Assembly (NCBI GenBank): GCA_028688145.1
Contig: JAQTYU010000010.1
Coordinates: 1 to 64,000, forward strand
Length of the DNA: 64,000 bases
DNA from: Thiotrichaceae bacterium
GTDB lineage: Bacteria > Pseudomonadota > Gammaproteobacteria > Beggiatoales > Beggiatoaceae
Reading direction: 5' to 3'
Made by a program: the position numbers and the translations under genes. Below are positions 36,398 to 46,859 of the stretch, one piece after another (position 1 is the first letter of the stretch; the number at the start of each line of letters is the position of its first letter). Below the pieces are notes generated by a model. That model did no database searches, was not told the origin of the DNA, and saw only the letters and a list, made by a program, of their open reading frames with translations.

Positions 36398-37114
36398 TTA
36401 CGAAGCTTTTTCTAAATTAGCTGCTGCGAATTCCCAATTTAACAAGTGCTCAATGCAGGCGGTGAGGTAATCGGCGCGTTTGTTTTGATAGTCTAAATAA
36501 TAAGCATGTTCCCACACATCGAGCACTAGTAAGGGTTGAATGCCTTGAGTGATGGGGGTGTCAGCATTGCTGGTTTTCAGGATTTTGAGGCTATCGCCTT
36601 GTTTCACCAACCATGCCCAGCCGCTGCCAAATTGTCCCAGCGCGACTTTTGCAAATTCTTGTTTGAAATTGTCAAAGCTGCCAAAACTGCTATCGATTAA
36701 GTTCGCCAATTTGCCGCTGGGTTTGCCGCCGCCTTTGGGGTGCAAACTGTACCAGTAAAAAGTGTGATTCCAGGCTTGTGCGGCATTGTTGAACACGGCA
36801 CTTTGCTCTGGAGATTTGCTGCTGGCGATGACGACATCCTCTAGCGATTTCTCGAGTAAGGGACTGCCTTGCAATAACTTATTCAAATTAGTGACGTAGG
36901 CTTGATGGTGCTTGCCATAATGAAAACTTAAGGTTTTTGCAGAGATATAAGGTTCTAAAGCATTTTCTGCATAGGGCAAAGGCGGCAAATTGAAAGCGGG
37001 GGCAGATTCTGCACTGACACTTTTAGGCAATAATAAGCCGCCGAAAGCGAGTCCTGCTGTTCCAAACAAGGCGGTTTGTAGAAAGCTTCTGCGTGAGAAA
37101 GAAGTAGAATTCAT
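36398..37114 (-). CDS. sodB: Tat-exported Fe-type superoxide dismutase
   Basis: This 238-residue enzyme converts superoxide to hydrogen peroxide and oxygen. It begins with a twin-arginine signal, SRRSFLQTALFGTAGLAFGG, ending near KSVSAES, so it should be folded in the cytoplasm and exported to the periplasm. Metal ligands are visible in LSFHYGKHHQAY, AQAWNHTFYW and DVWEHAYYLDY. Gln in the AAQAWNHTFYW segment and GSGWAWL match Fe-type rather than Mn-type enzymes. AAGGA lies upstream of the ATG. Most SodB proteins are cytosolic, so the Tat leader is the notable feature. It stands as a single gene. Confidence 0.93.
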   Translation of the reverse strand: MNSTSFSRRSFLQTALFGTAGLAFGGLLLPKSVSAESAPAFNLPPLPYAENALEPYISAKTLSFHYGKHHQAYVTNLNKLLQGSPLLEKSLEDVVIASSKSPEQSAVFNNAAQAWNHTFYWYSLHPKGGGKPSGKLANLIDSSFGSFDNFKQEFAKVALGQFGSGWAWLVKQGDSLKILKTSNADTPITQGIQPLLVLDVWEHAYYLDYQNKRADYLTACIEHLLNWEFAAANLEKAS

Positions 37115-37267
37115 AAACTCATGTCCTTTTAAGAATACGTCGGTTAAGTATGCTGTGAGTATAAGACGCTTTGGAAGAACTTGTCATCTTTGTATAAAAT
37201 ACGACGACTAAAACTGTACTCCTAATCCCTAATTTGTAGCGCGTATGCAGCAAAGGATTTAAATATT

Positions 37268-37333
37268 AAAGAAGCCCCCAACCCCCTAAAGGGGGCTAAA
37301 CATTAAAGATTTTTGTTTTTAAGGGGCTTCTTT
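37268..37333. repeat. REP-like element with 11-bp inverted ends upstream of folP
   Basis: AAAGAAGCCCC at 37268-37278 is perfectly inverted at 37323-37333. An internal CCCCCTAAAGGGGG palindrome follows the left end. It is the same unit as at 36199 and 51219, and it ends about 20 bp before the folP start. Confidence 0.75.
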
Positions 37334-37353
37334 GCAAACCACCACGGATAATC

Positions 37354-38169
37354 ATGCACGCTTTCAACAAACCCCAAGTGATGGGTATTTTAAACCTCAC
37401 TCCTGATTCATTTTCGGATGGGGGGCGTTTTAATAATTTAGAACACGCCCTGAATCATGCCCGCCAATTAGTTGCCGAAGGGGCAGATATTTTAGACCTT
37501 GGCGGCGAATCCACCCGCCCCAACGCGCCCGCTGTTTCTGTGCAAGAAGAATTGGATCGCATTTTGCCCGTGTTAGAAAAAATTCGCACAGAATTACCCG
37601 TGAAAATATCCATTGATACCAGCAAAGCCGAAGTAATGCGGGCTGCAATTACTTTGGGGGCAGATATAATTAATGATGTGGCAGCTTTATGCTATGCAGG
37701 TAGTTTAGAAGCGGTTGCTGCCTCGCCCAGCGTGCAGGTTTGCTTAATGCACATGCAAGGCGAACCGCGTACCATGCAGCACAATCCGCACTATGATGAT
37801 GTCATTGTAGAAGTAAAAGATTTTCTATTACAACGGGTTGCTGCGTGTACACAGGCAGGCATTGCCCCAGACAGAATTATTTTAGATATGGGTTTTGGAT
37901 TTGGAAAAACCCTGCAACACAATTTACAATTGCTGCAACAATTAGAAAGCTTCACGCAATTAGGGTATCCTGTTCTGGTTGGCGTGTCGCGGAAATCCTT
38001 GTTAGGCGCGATTTTAAATAAGCCTGTCACAGAAAGATTATATGGTGGACTCGCGCTTGCCACGCTTGCAGTGCAAAAAGGCGCGCAGATTATTCGTACC
38101 CATGACGTGGCGGCAACGGTGGATGTGGTTAATGTCACTTATGCCGTACTCACTAATTCTAAAAACTAA
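37354..38169 (+). CDS. folP: Dihydropteroate synthase
   Basis: This 271-residue folate enzyme condenses p-aminobenzoate with dihydropterin pyrophosphate and is the sulfonamide target. Motifs in order are [90 protein letters not shown] and [10 protein letters not shown]. Length is typical. Its stop overlaps the glmM start by one base, so the two are translationally coupled, as in the folP-glmM order of many gammaproteobacteria. The ribosome binding site before the ATG is weak, and a REP-like element lies just upstream. Confidence 0.97.
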   Translation: MHAFNKPQVMGILNLTPDSFSDGGRFNNLEHALNHARQLVAEGADILDLGGESTRPNAPAVSVQEELDRILPVLEKIRTELPVKISIDTSKAEVMRAAITLGADIINDVAALCYAGSLEAVAASPSVQVCLMHMQGEPRTMQHNPHYDDVIVEVKDFLLQRVAACTQAGIAPDRIILDMGFGFGKTLQHNLQLLQQLESFTQLGYPVLVGVSRKSLLGAILNKPVTERLYGGLALATLAVQKGAQIIRTHDVAATVDVVNVTYAVLTNSKN

Positions 38170-39533
38170 TGATGAAACCACAACGTAAATATTTTGGAAC
38201 AGACGGCATTCGCGGCACAGTCGGCACGCATCCGATAACCCCCGAATTTGTGTTAAAACTGGGTTGGGCCGCAGGGCGCGTGCTTGCCAATGGGCACGGT
38301 CGCAGTAAAGTTTTAATCGGTAAAGACACCCGGATTTCAGGTTATATGTTTGAATCTGCATTAGAAGCAGGTTTATCCGCCGCAGGCATGGACATTTTAC
38401 TACTCGGCCCGATGCCCACCCCCGCCATTGCCTATTTAACCCGCACGTTTCACGCCCAAGCAGGCATAGTCATCAGTGCTTCACACAATCCTTTCCAAGA
38501 CAATGGGATTAAATTCTTTTCTGGCAAAGGCATGAAACTGCCCGACGAAGTCGAAACTGCGATTGAAGCAGAATTGGATTTGCCGATGCGCACGGTTGCC
38601 TCAGACCGTTTGGGCAAAGCAGAACGCATTCACGATGCCACAGGGCGTTATATCGAATTTTGTAAAAGCAGCATTCCTTACGACATCAATCTTAAAGGCT
38701 TAAAAATTATTGTCGATTGCGCCCACGGCGCGACTTATCACGTTGCCCCGAATGTGTTGCGTGAATTGGGCGCGACCGTGGTCACCATCGGCACGCAGCC
38801 CAATGGTTTAAATATTAACGCAGGTTATGGCGCAACCCAGCCCCAAGCTTTGCAAACTGCCGTGGTCGCACAACAAGCGGATTTAGGCATTGCTTTGGAT
38901 GGTGACGGCGACCGCGTGATTATGGTGGACGCGCACGGCGAAGTCGTTGATGGCGATGAATTGCTATTCATTATTGCCAGCGCACGCCACGCCGCAGGCA
39001 CTTTGCAAGGCACAGTCATCGGCACAGTGATGAGCAATCTTGGTTTAGAACAAGCCTTGCAACAACGGGGGATTAGTTTCGCCCGCGCCGCCGTCGGGGA
39101 TCGCTATGTTTTGGAAATGCTGCAACAACATAATGGCATGTTGGGCGGCGAATCTTCAGGGCATATTCTTTGCTTAGATCGCACCACGACAGGCGACGGC
39201 ATTATCACCGCGTTGCAAATTTTGGCAATCAGCGTGCAAACCAGTTTGCCCTTGCATGTGTTGAAACAAGGGATGCAAAAATGTCCGCAACACATGATTA
39301 ACGTGCCCTTAAGTTGTGATGCAAATAGCATCTTATCCAGCAACGAAGTGCAGCAAGTCGTGCGCGATGCTGAACAGGAATTGGGGCGTTATGGGCGAGT
39401 TTTACTGCGTCCCTCAGGCACAGAACCTTTAATTCGGGTGATGGTCGAAGGCAACGATGCGCAACTGGTCGAAGCCCTGACCCAACAAATTGCCGCCGTG
39501 GTCAAAACTAAAGCCCGAGACGATGCCGCCTAA
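38169..39533 (+). CDS. glmM: Phosphoglucosamine mutase
   Basis: This 454-residue enzyme interconverts glucosamine-6-phosphate and glucosamine-1-phosphate on the way to UDP-GlcNAc for peptidoglycan and lipopolysaccharide. It starts with [13 protein letters not shown]. The active serine is in [17 protein letters not shown] near residue 104. The Mg-binding loop is [13 protein letters not shown]. The sugar loop is [10 protein letters not shown], and the phosphate loop [12 protein letters not shown] is near the C-terminus. A second ATG three bases downstream is an alternative start. It overlaps folP by one base. Confidence 0.97.
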   Translation: MMKPQRKYFGTDGIRGTVGTHPITPEFVLKLGWAAGRVLANGHGRSKVLIGKDTRISGYMFESALEAGLSAAGMDILLLGPMPTPAIAYLTRTFHAQAGIVISASHNPFQDNGIKFFSGKGMKLPDEVETAIEAELDLPMRTVASDRLGKAERIHDATGRYIEFCKSSIPYDINLKGLKIIVDCAHGATYHVAPNVLRELGATVVTIGTQPNGLNINAGYGATQPQALQTAVVAQQADLGIALDGDGDRVIMVDAHGEVVDGDELLFIIASARHAAGTLQGTVIGTVMSNLGLEQALQQRGISFARAAVGDRYVLEMLQQHNGMLGGESSGHILCLDRTTTGDGIITALQILAISVQTSLPLHVLKQGMQKCPQHMINVPLSCDANSILSSNEVQQVVRDAEQELGRYGRVLLRPSGTEPLIRVMVEGNDAQLVEALTQQIAAVVKTKARDDAA

Positions 39534-39574
39534 ACGGGTGCATTCTACAAATAACAAATAAAACAGGTGTTTGC

Positions 39575-41308
39575 ATGTATAAAGTGATTCAACGTCGTCC
39601 CCTCGCAGACACCTCGCAGTTTCCTGAAAACCTACACCCCGTGGTCAAGCGTGTGTTGGCGGCGCGTCACAGTGTGCCTGCTCAAACCATTGATTATTCA
39701 CTACAAAATTTATTTCCCTATCACAGTTTACGTAACATAGAAGCTGCCGTTGCGCTGCTGTATGAAGCCTTACACGAACGTTATCGAATTTTAATTGTGG
39801 CGGATTATGACGTAGACGGCGCGACCAGTTGTGCGGTGGCGGTGAAAGCCTTATCGCGGCTGGGCGCGCATCAAGTGGATTTTCTCGTGCCGAATCGTGA
39901 AAAACACGGCTACGGTTTAACCCCCGAAATCATCAAACTCGCCCAAGATTATCAGCCACAATTATTGATTACCGTCGATAATGGCATCTCCAGTGTCGAA
40001 GGCGTAGCCGCTGCGCAACGTGCAGGGATAAAAGTTTTAATCACTGACCACCACGCGCCGCCTTTGGTTTTGCCTAAAGCCGAGGCGATTGTGAATCCTA
40101 ACCAGCGCGGCGATGAATTTCCCAGTAAAAATTTAGCAGGCGTTGGGGTGATTTTCTATGTCATGTCCGCGCTGCGTGCCAAATTACGCGCCGAAAACTG
40201 GTTTACCCAACAGCAAATTCCCGAACCCAATTTAGCCAATTTATTGGATTTAGTTGCGCTGGGCACAGTGGCAGATGTCGTGCCCTTGGATTACAACAAC
40301 CGCATTTTAGTTGAACAAGGATTGCGTCGCATTCGCGCCCAACAAGGCTGTCAGGGCATTAACGCCCTTTTAAACGTCGCCAAACGCCAAGCCGAACAAA
40401 TCGTTGCCAGCGATTTAAGTTTCGCACTTGCCCCGCGTTTGAATGCCGCAGGACGCATGGATGATATGCGCTATGGTATTGATTGCCTGCTCAGTGAAGA
40501 TGCGGAAACCGCCTTGGAATATGCCAAAATTCTGCAAAATTTTAATGAAGAACGGCAATTTGTCGAGGCAGAAATGCAGCAAGAAGCTTTGGCAATGCTG
40601 GAGCGTTTACAACTGGATACCACGCAAGATTTAGCTGTGGGGCTGTGTTTATACGATCCGAATTGGCATCAAGGGGTTATCGGAATTTTATCCTCACGGA
40701 TTAAAGAACGGGTGCATCGCCCCGTATTGGTGTTCACCCGCGCCCAACCGGGTTTTTTACGTGCTTCTGGGCGGTCGGTGAAAGGCGTACATTTGCGTGA
40801 TGTGATTGAAAGCATTGCGATTGAACACCCCAACATGATTCCGCAATTTGGCGGGCACGCGATGGCGGCGGGCTTAACCTTGGTGGAATCTGCCTTTCCT
40901 GAATTTCAACAATTATTCGACCACGCGGTGCGCCAACAACTCAGCGCGGATCAGCTATACGGCACGGTTTATAGCGATGGCGAATTGCAGCCGCAAGAAT
41001 TCAGTGTGAGTCTTGCCGAGCAATTGCGTGGGGTTAGCCCTTGGGGACAGGGTTTTCCTGAGCCTGTGTTCGATGGGCAATTTGATGTGATTGAACACCT
41101 GATTTTGAAAGAAAAACATTTGAAAATGAAATTGCGTCCCTTGGGCGGGCAAGAGCCGATTGATGCAATTTTGTTTAATTATGCCCAACATTTCACCCCA
41201 CCTGCCACCCTAAAGCGGGTACAGCTTGCCTATAAATTAGAAATTAATTATTTTCGGGGGTCGAAAAATCTACAACTGATGACGGAATATTGTGAAGCCC
41301 TTGCTTAA
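39575..41308 (+). CDS. recJ: Single-strand-specific 5'-3' exonuclease RecJ
   Basis: This 577-residue DHH-family exonuclease acts in RecF-pathway recombination and mismatch repair. The DHH domain shows ILIVADYDVDGATSC, VPNREKHGYGL, ITVDNGISSVEG, LITDHHAPP and GVGVIFYVMSAL. The DHHA1 region has SFALAPRLNAAGRM, NWHQGVIGILSSRI and GGHAMAAGLTL. Length is typical. An AGGTG ribosome binding site precedes the ATG. It lies 41 bp after glmM on the same strand and may share that transcript. Confidence 0.97.
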   Translation: MYKVIQRRPLADTSQFPENLHPVVKRVLAARHSVPAQTIDYSLQNLFPYHSLRNIEAAVALLYEALHERYRILIVADYDVDGATSCAVAVKALSRLGAHQVDFLVPNREKHGYGLTPEIIKLAQDYQPQLLITVDNGISSVEGVAAAQRAGIKVLITDHHAPPLVLPKAEAIVNPNQRGDEFPSKNLAGVGVIFYVMSALRAKLRAENWFTQQQIPEPNLANLLDLVALGTVADVVPLDYNNRILVEQGLRRIRAQQGCQGINALLNVAKRQAEQIVASDLSFALAPRLNAAGRMDDMRYGIDCLLSEDAETALEYAKILQNFNEERQFVEAEMQQEALAMLERLQLDTTQDLAVGLCLYDPNWHQGVIGILSSRIKERVHRPVLVFTRAQPGFLRASGRSVKGVHLRDVIESIAIEHPNMIPQFGGHAMAAGLTLVESAFPEFQQLFDHAVRQQLSADQLYGTVYSDGELQPQEFSVSLAEQLRGVSPWGQGFPEPVFDGQFDVIEHLILKEKHLKMKLRPLGGQEPIDAILFNYAQHFTPPATLKRVQLAYKLEINYFRGSKNLQLMTEYCEALA

Positions 41309-41702
41309 GGTATTGAGGTTAATTGTATTTTTATAGGGCAGGCTCTGATAAAAATTTGCAAGGAATAGCACTGTTTTTCAGCAGAATGAATGACGGTATA
41401 TTGCTAACACCTTCCTCTGCTATTTCTCCATAGACACCGTCAATATTTCGTAAGCTGCGTTTATTTTATGTCCGTTACGCAGTCGTCTTACTTCGTTTGC
41501 TAAAGTAGCCCTATTTTTAGTGACGTATTTGTCCGTGCAGACATCTTAGTATCAAAAATTACGTGTCAAATCTACTGTTTAAGCGTTTTTCCGTAGTAAG
41601 ACTTGTGGTGCTTTTCGCCCATTTACTTGACTGACTTATAAGGCGATCTTGCTCCATCGGGTAGGAAACTTGTCCATATTATTTAATATATCTTTTTGAG
41701 CG
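41309..41702. other. Intergenic stretch with no recognisable gene
   Basis: All six frames are broken by stops, and I see no domain motif, tRNA or clear terminator. It must contain the promoter of the yfiR-like gene. It may be decayed coding sequence, but nothing could be identified. Confidence 0.5.
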
Positions 41703-42239
41703 ATGAATGTGCTTATGCGATTTATCCTAATGAATTTCTTCACTAAAATGAAAATGGAACTATTCTTGCTCTGTCTTTTGCTGAGCAACAATAGTGCATT
41801 AGCCAATAGCGATTATGCTACAAAAGCGCATCAAATTTATCAATTTGCGCAGTATATTGAATGGCATGGAGAAAATGACACTTTAACTTTTTGCGTGGTA
41901 GGAGATAATCCCATTGGCAATTCACTTTCACAAGTGATAGCTAATAAAAAGATCAATGGACATCCTCTTGAGTTTAAACAAGTTACAGGCAATCAACTCG
42001 GTAACTGTGATATTGCGTTTATCAGCGATTCTAAACGCGGCGAACTCGGTCAAGTCTTACACTCTACCCACCACCGGCTCACTGTCAGCGATATTCCAGA
42101 TTTTGCTGAAAAAGGGGGCATGATTGAATTCACAAAAGTTGAAGGGAAACTACGTTTTGTCATTAATCGCAATGCGGCAGTGCGTGCAGGCATTAAAATC
42201 AGCTCGCAACTATTGAAATTGGCGCACAAAATCCTTTAG
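41703..42239 (+). CDS. YfiR-family periplasmic protein (DUF4154)
   Basis: This 178-residue protein has an N-terminal signal peptide. Several in-frame ATGs exist; MKMELFLLCLLLSNNSALA gives the most compact signal. The mature part matches YfiR: YQFAQYIEWHGE near the start, TFCVVGDNPIG, a central CDIAFIS and the diagnostic end GGMIEFTKVEGKLRFVINRNAA followed by GIKISSQLLKLA. In Pseudomonas, YfiR in the periplasm represses the membrane diguanylate cyclase YfiN. Here the next gene, 30 bp downstream, is a membrane GGDEF-EAL protein, which supports the same kind of pairing. No YfiB-like lipoprotein follows. Confidence 0.88.
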   Translation: MNVLMRFILMNFFTKMKMELFLLCLLLSNNSALANSDYATKAHQIYQFAQYIEWHGENDTLTFCVVGDNPIGNSLSQVIANKKINGHPLEFKQVTGNQLGNCDIAFISDSKRGELGQVLHSTHHRLTVSDIPDFAEKGGMIEFTKVEGKLRFVINRNAAVRAGIKISSQLLKLAHKIL

Positions 42240-42269
42240 TGACACGAGCAAGAGATTAGGAGCAAAACC

Positions 42270-44381
42270 ATGGCATTTTTTAAACGCTTATCCATTCGCT
42301 ATAAACTGATACTGATTATTATTTTAATCAGCAGCATGGTCTTGCTATTGTCCAGCGGTTTACTGATTGCTAATGAATTAATCTTCTTGCGTAAAATTAT
42401 GGAGCAAGAATTAGAAATTCAAACCAAAATTACCGCAGTCAATATTGCCTCTCCGCTACATTTTGGCGAGGGTTATCAAGATGAAGTTGATAAATTGCTG
42501 CACGCTTGCGCTGAAAATCAACATATTATTGCCGCCTATGCTTATCTAAAACATGCTTCTGCCCCGTACAGTGCTTATACTCGCACTGACTCCGATGTTT
42601 TGCCCACGTCCTCAGACTTAAGCACATTTGGGCTACAGGAAACCGCGACTTATTTACAATACACCCAAAAAATATTCAGCCCCACGGGTGAAGAAATTGG
42701 GGTTATTTTATTACGCTTGGAATTAAAGCCGCTCACCGAGCGCATTCATTGGTATTTATTGACCGTCTTTTTTATTCTGTCCTTGTCGCTGATTCTGGCG
42801 TTCATTCTGTCTTACTATTTCCAAGGCATTATTACCAAACCAATTTTGCAACTTGCACATCTGACGCGCCGCGTTTCTACCCAGAAAAATTACAGTTTGC
42901 GGGTGGATTCCAATCATATTGACGAAATTGGCAGCCTGTTTGATGGCTTTAATCAAATGTTGGAAGCGATTCAAGAGCGTGACAGCGAATTAGAAGAACA
43001 TCGTGAACAATTAGAAAATCTGGTGGCAATTCGTACTATTGATTTAAAAAAGGCAAATCAAAAGCTGACATATCAAGCCTATCACGACGCGCTGACCAAT
43101 TTGCCAAACCGTGCGCTGTTTATCAAACGGGCTAAGCAAGCAATTGAATATGCAGAATATAATAATGAATCGCTGGCGATTTTATTCATTGATTTAGATA
43201 ATTTTAAATTCATCAACGACACGCTGGGACATGCCGCAGGCGATCATTTATTGCAAGAAATTGGTAAGCGTTTATTGGGCTGCACGCGTTTGCCGAGCGA
43301 CACGATTGCGCGTTTGGGCGGCGATGAATTCACGATTTTGCTGCGCGACATCACTGACCCCACCGATGCGGCAATGGTGGCAGATTTCATCATCAAAACT
43401 TTGATGACTCCCTTGCAATTTGATCAGCACGAGTTTTATATCACCCCAAGCATTGGCATTAGTATTTATCCGCAAGATGGTTTAGATGTGGGCACGCTGA
43501 TGAAAAATGCGGATGTCGGAATGTATCTTGCGAAAAAACAAGGACGTAATAGTTACAGATTCTATATTTCTTCTGCGAATTTGGAATCGGCAGAACGTTT
43601 GAATATGGAAAATAAATTGCGCCAAGCCTTGGAATGCAACGAGTTTGAAGTGTGGTATCAACCGCGCTATGAAATTAAAACCGGGCGTTTATTGGGCGCA
43701 GAGGCTTTGGTGCGCTGGCGCAGTCCTGATTTTAATTTAGTCTCGCCTTCACAATTTATTCCTTTAGCAGAAGACACGGGCTTAATTATTCCTTTGGGCG
43801 AATGGGTGTTGCGCACGGCCTGTGAAGAAAGTTTACGCTGGCAACGGGCGGGCGAACATCCGCTGAGCGTGTCGGTGAATTTATCGGCGCGGCAATTTGT
43901 GCAGGCTGATTTGCTGAGCACGATTGAACGGGTGCTGGGTGAAACGGGTATGAATCCGCGTCTTTTGGAATTGGAATTAACCGAAAGTTTAATCATGCCC
44001 AATGCGGAAGATACTATCGAAACTTTGAATGCTTTGAAGAAAATGGGAATGCAGATTTCAGTGGATGATTTCGGAACGGGTTATTCTTCACTAAGTTATT
44101 TGAAGCGTTTCCCGATTGACACGCTGAAAATAGACCAGTCTTTTGTGCGCGATATGGATCACGATGCCGATGATTGTGCCTTAGTTAGTGCGATTATTGC
44201 GATGGCGCATAATTTGAAGCTAGAAGTGGTGGCGGAAGGCGTGGAAAAAGTCGAACAATTGAAGTTCTTACAAGGCTATCATTGTGATTGTGTGCAAGGT
44301 TTCTTGTTTGGAAAACCGATGCCTGCGGATGAATTCCGCCGTTTATTGGATAAACCTATCAGTCCCTTATTATTGGTTTGA
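42270..44381 (+). CDS. Membrane-bound GGDEF-EAL cyclic-di-GMP enzyme with HAMP, YfiN-like sensor
   Basis: This 703-residue protein has membrane helices near residues 12-34 and 160-185 around a periplasmic domain of about 125 residues resembling the CHASE8 sensor of YfiN. A HAMP domain (about 186-238) and a coiled coil follow. The GGDEF domain has RLGGDEFTIL near 348, an intact cyclase site. The EAL domain has GAEALVRWRSP near 476, ELTESLIM, DDFGTGYSSLSYL and the catalytic-type KIDQSFV, so both activities may be intact. It probably makes and degrades c-di-GMP under control of the preceding YfiR-like protein. AGGAG precedes the ATG. Confidence 0.92.
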   Translation: MAFFKRLSIRYKLILIIILISSMVLLLSSGLLIANELIFLRKIMEQELEIQTKITAVNIASPLHFGEGYQDEVDKLLHACAENQHIIAAYAYLKHASAPYSAYTRTDSDVLPTSSDLSTFGLQETATYLQYTQKIFSPTGEEIGVILLRLELKPLTERIHWYLLTVFFILSLSLILAFILSYYFQGIITKPILQLAHLTRRVSTQKNYSLRVDSNHIDEIGSLFDGFNQMLEAIQERDSELEEHREQLENLVAIRTIDLKKANQKLTYQAYHDALTNLPNRALFIKRAKQAIEYAEYNNESLAILFIDLDNFKFINDTLGHAAGDHLLQEIGKRLLGCTRLPSDTIARLGGDEFTILLRDITDPTDAAMVADFIIKTLMTPLQFDQHEFYITPSIGISIYPQDGLDVGTLMKNADVGMYLAKKQGRNSYRFYISSANLESAERLNMENKLRQALECNEFEVWYQPRYEIKTGRLLGAEALVRWRSPDFNLVSPSQFIPLAEDTGLIIPLGEWVLRTACEESLRWQRAGEHPLSVSVNLSARQFVQADLLSTIERVLGETGMNPRLLELELTESLIMPNAEDTIETLNALKKMGMQISVDDFGTGYSSLSYLKRFPIDTLKIDQSFVRDMDHDADDCALVSAIIAMAHNLKLEVVAEGVEKVEQLKFLQGYHCDCVQGFLFGKPMPADEFRRLLDKPISPLLLV

Positions 44382-44402
44382 ACCGTAATTTACACAATTT
44401 TT
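44377..44402 (+). repeat. Dispersed motif GAACCnTAATTyACACAAT, copy 2
   Basis: The copy begins within the last codon of the GGDEF-EAL gene (GGTTTGA) and continues GAACCGTAATTTACACAATT. The gene's stop codon is therefore part of the repeat. Confidence 0.6.
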
Positions 44403-44443
44403 ACTCGCTCCTACGCTTTTGTGTCACTGGCATTCAGCTACGC

Positions 44444-44498
44444 GAGGGGATTTAAAGGTTTGTTTTAAATCTTAAAATCCCCTCATACCTGTTTTTTT
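44444..44498 (+). terminator. Hairpin between convergent GGDEF-EAL gene and parC
   Basis: GAGGGGATTT (44444-44453) pairs with AAATCCCCTC (44475-44484). A run of seven T lies at about 44492-44498, separated from the stem by 7 bases. It sits between two convergent genes, where a terminator is expected. The long loop and the gap before the T-run make it imperfect. Confidence 0.5.
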
Positions 44499-46737
44499 AA
44501 AGGCTGAGGTTTACAATTACCACCTCAACATCAGTCACTTGATGATAACCTCTCGGCAACTTGCGCCCGCGCTGTTCCCGTTTGCAGACATAAGAAAGCA
44601 CATCGCGCTCTTTCAGGCTTAATTTAAAGCGTCCTGCATGGATAAATAATTGATCCTGCAAATTCAATAGTACCAAATTGCTGATAGTTTCCGTAGTTTT
44701 CGCGGGAATATTCAACAACTTAACACCCTTACCTTTTTCCAAACGCGGCAACTCTGCCACAGGCACAATCGCAAGATAGCCTTCGGTAGTGATGGCGGCA
44801 TAATGGTCTTGATGCGCTTGCAGTTTCAACGGTGGCAATAATTTCGCCTCGGCTGCCAGATTTAAAATGCTTTTACCCGCCTTATTTTTACTGCACAAAT
44901 CTTCATAACGCACCACAAAACCATAGCCTAAATGCGAAGCTAATAAATATTCTGCATCCGCATCATCGCATAACAAATAGGTAAATTCCGCGCCATTGGG
45001 TGGGGTAAAACGTCCGCTCACAGGCTCGCCCAAACCACGCGCAGAGGGCAATGTGTGCGCTAAAGTGCTGTAAGTGCGCCCCGTGTTGTCGAAAAACACC
45101 ACTTGCTGTTGCGTGCGCCCAAGGGCGGCGGCAAGAAATTCATCGCCTGCCCGATAATTTAAATTGCGTGGATCAATATCATGCCCTTTGGCGGCACGAA
45201 CCCAAGCTTTTTGCGACAGCACAATAGTGACGGGTTCAGAAGGGGTTAATGCGGTTTCAGTCAATGCCTGCGCTTGGGCGCGTTGCACCAAAGTTGAACG
45301 GCGTTTGTCGCCATTGGCTTTCGCATCTTGCTTCAATTCTTCGGTGACTAAAGCTTTTAAATTCGCATCGCTGCTCAAATAATTTTGCAGTTTCGCGACT
45401 TCATGCCGCAATTCATCGCATTCTTTCAACAATGCACCTTCTTCCAATTTCGCCAATTGGCGCAGGCGCAATTCTAAAATCGCATCGGCTTGGGCGGCAC
45501 TGAATTGAAAAGTTTTAATTAATTCCGCTTTTGGCTCGTCAGATTCTCGAATAATTTCAATGATTTTATTGAGATTGAGATAAGCTTTTAACAAACCTTC
45601 GACTAAATGTAAGCGTTGTTGATTTTTGGCAAGACGGAATTCTAGGCGGCGCGTCACCGTGGACAGGCGATATTGCAGCCATTCTTGCAATAAAGTTTTC
45701 AGGTTTTTGACTTGTGGACGACCATTTAAACCGACCACGTTAAAATTCGCCCGATAGCTTTTTTCTAAATCTGTAGTCGCGAATAAATGCGCCATTAAAC
45801 TTTCAACTTCGACCCGATTGGAACGCGGCACTAATACCAAACGAATTGGGTTTTCATGGTCAGATTCGTCGCGCAAATCTTCCAACATCGGCAACTTTTT
45901 GGCATTCATTTGGGCGGCAATTTGGGTGATGATTTTCGCGCCCGAAGTTTGATAAGGCAGCGCGGTGATGACAATTTCACCGTCTTCCAGCGTGTAGCAA
46001 GCACGTTGCCGAATCGAGCCGTAACCCGTTTCATACAGTTTTTGCAAATCTTCAGGCGGGGTAATAATTTCCGCTTCGTTGGGAAAATCGGGCGCGGGAA
46101 TAAATTGGCATAATTCGCTGACACTGGCTTGAGGATGTTGCAATAAATGCACGCAGGCGGCGACTACTTCACGTAAATTGTGCGGGGGAATGTCGGTTGC
46201 CATGCCGACGGCGATGCCTGTCGAGCCATTTAATAAAATATGTGGCACGCGGGCGGGTAATAAACTGGGTTCTTCTAAAGTGCCATCGAAATTATGCGTC
46301 CAGTCCACCGTGCCGAGTGCAACTTCACTTAACAATAATTCGCTAAAACCTGCTAAACGCGCCTCGGTGTAACGCATCGCGGCGAAAGATTTAGGGTCAT
46401 CTAAAGAACCCCAGTTGCCTTGCCCGTCCACCAAAGGATAGCGATAGGAAAACGGCTGCGCCATCAATACCATTGCTTCATAACAAGCACTGTCGCCGTG
46501 CGGGTGATATTTACCGAGCACGTCGCCAATGGTTCGCGCCGATTTTTTATATTTATTGCCTGCCTTCAAACCCAATTCAGACATCGCATAAATAATACGG
46601 CGTTGTACGGGTTTCAAACCATCGGCAATATGCGGCAATGCACGGTCTAAAATCACGTACATCGCATAATCTAAATAGGCTTGTTCGGTGAATTGGTGCA
46701 GCGGACGGCGTTCAATATCGTCGATTGAGATGGACAT
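44497..46737 (-). CDS. parC: DNA topoisomerase IV subunit A
   Basis: This 746-residue subunit breaks and rejoins DNA to decatenate chromosomes and pairs with ParE, which is not in the window. It starts with [20 protein letters not shown], the common GyrA/ParC opening. It continues [29 protein letters not shown] (the quinolone-resistance region), [13 protein letters not shown] and the catalytic tyrosine in [11 protein letters not shown]. The C-terminal beta-pinwheel is short and lacks the GyrA box, which favours ParC over GyrA. Length matches ParC. It is a single gene with no close partner on its strand. Confidence 0.95.
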   Translation of the reverse strand: MSISIDDIERRPLHQFTEQAYLDYAMYVILDRALPHIADGLKPVQRRIIYAMSELGLKAGNKYKKSARTIGDVLGKYHPHGDSACYEAMVLMAQPFSYRYPLVDGQGNWGSLDDPKSFAAMRYTEARLAGFSELLLSEVALGTVDWTHNFDGTLEEPSLLPARVPHILLNGSTGIAVGMATDIPPHNLREVVAACVHLLQHPQASVSELCQFIPAPDFPNEAEIITPPEDLQKLYETGYGSIRQRACYTLEDGEIVITALPYQTSGAKIITQIAAQMNAKKLPMLEDLRDESDHENPIRLVLVPRSNRVEVESLMAHLFATTDLEKSYRANFNVVGLNGRPQVKNLKTLLQEWLQYRLSTVTRRLEFRLAKNQQRLHLVEGLLKAYLNLNKIIEIIRESDEPKAELIKTFQFSAAQADAILELRLRQLAKLEEGALLKECDELRHEVAKLQNYLSSDANLKALVTEELKQDAKANGDKRRSTLVQRAQAQALTETALTPSEPVTIVLSQKAWVRAAKGHDIDPRNLNYRAGDEFLAAALGRTQQQVVFFDNTGRTYSTLAHTLPSARGLGEPVSGRFTPPNGAEFTYLLCDDADAEYLLASHLGYGFVVRYEDLCSKNKAGKSILNLAAEAKLLPPLKLQAHQDHYAAITTEGYLAIVPVAELPRLEKGKGVKLLNIPAKTTETISNLVLLNLQDQLFIHAGRFKLSLKERDVLSYVCKREQRGRKLPRGYHQVTDVEVVIVNLSL

Positions 46738-46859
46738 GGGCGTATTTCTATCGTGGCTAAAACAGGAATGGCAGAATCATACAGCGGTTTGGGGCGGGAT
46801 TCTATCACTAACATGAAGTTAATAAGGTTAAGATATTTTCTCGATATGCCCAACGGGCT

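Noticed and set aside
41309-41702. Decayed gene between recJ and the yfiR-like gene
   Set aside because: Both strands were read in all frames and only short, unmatched fragments between stops were seen.
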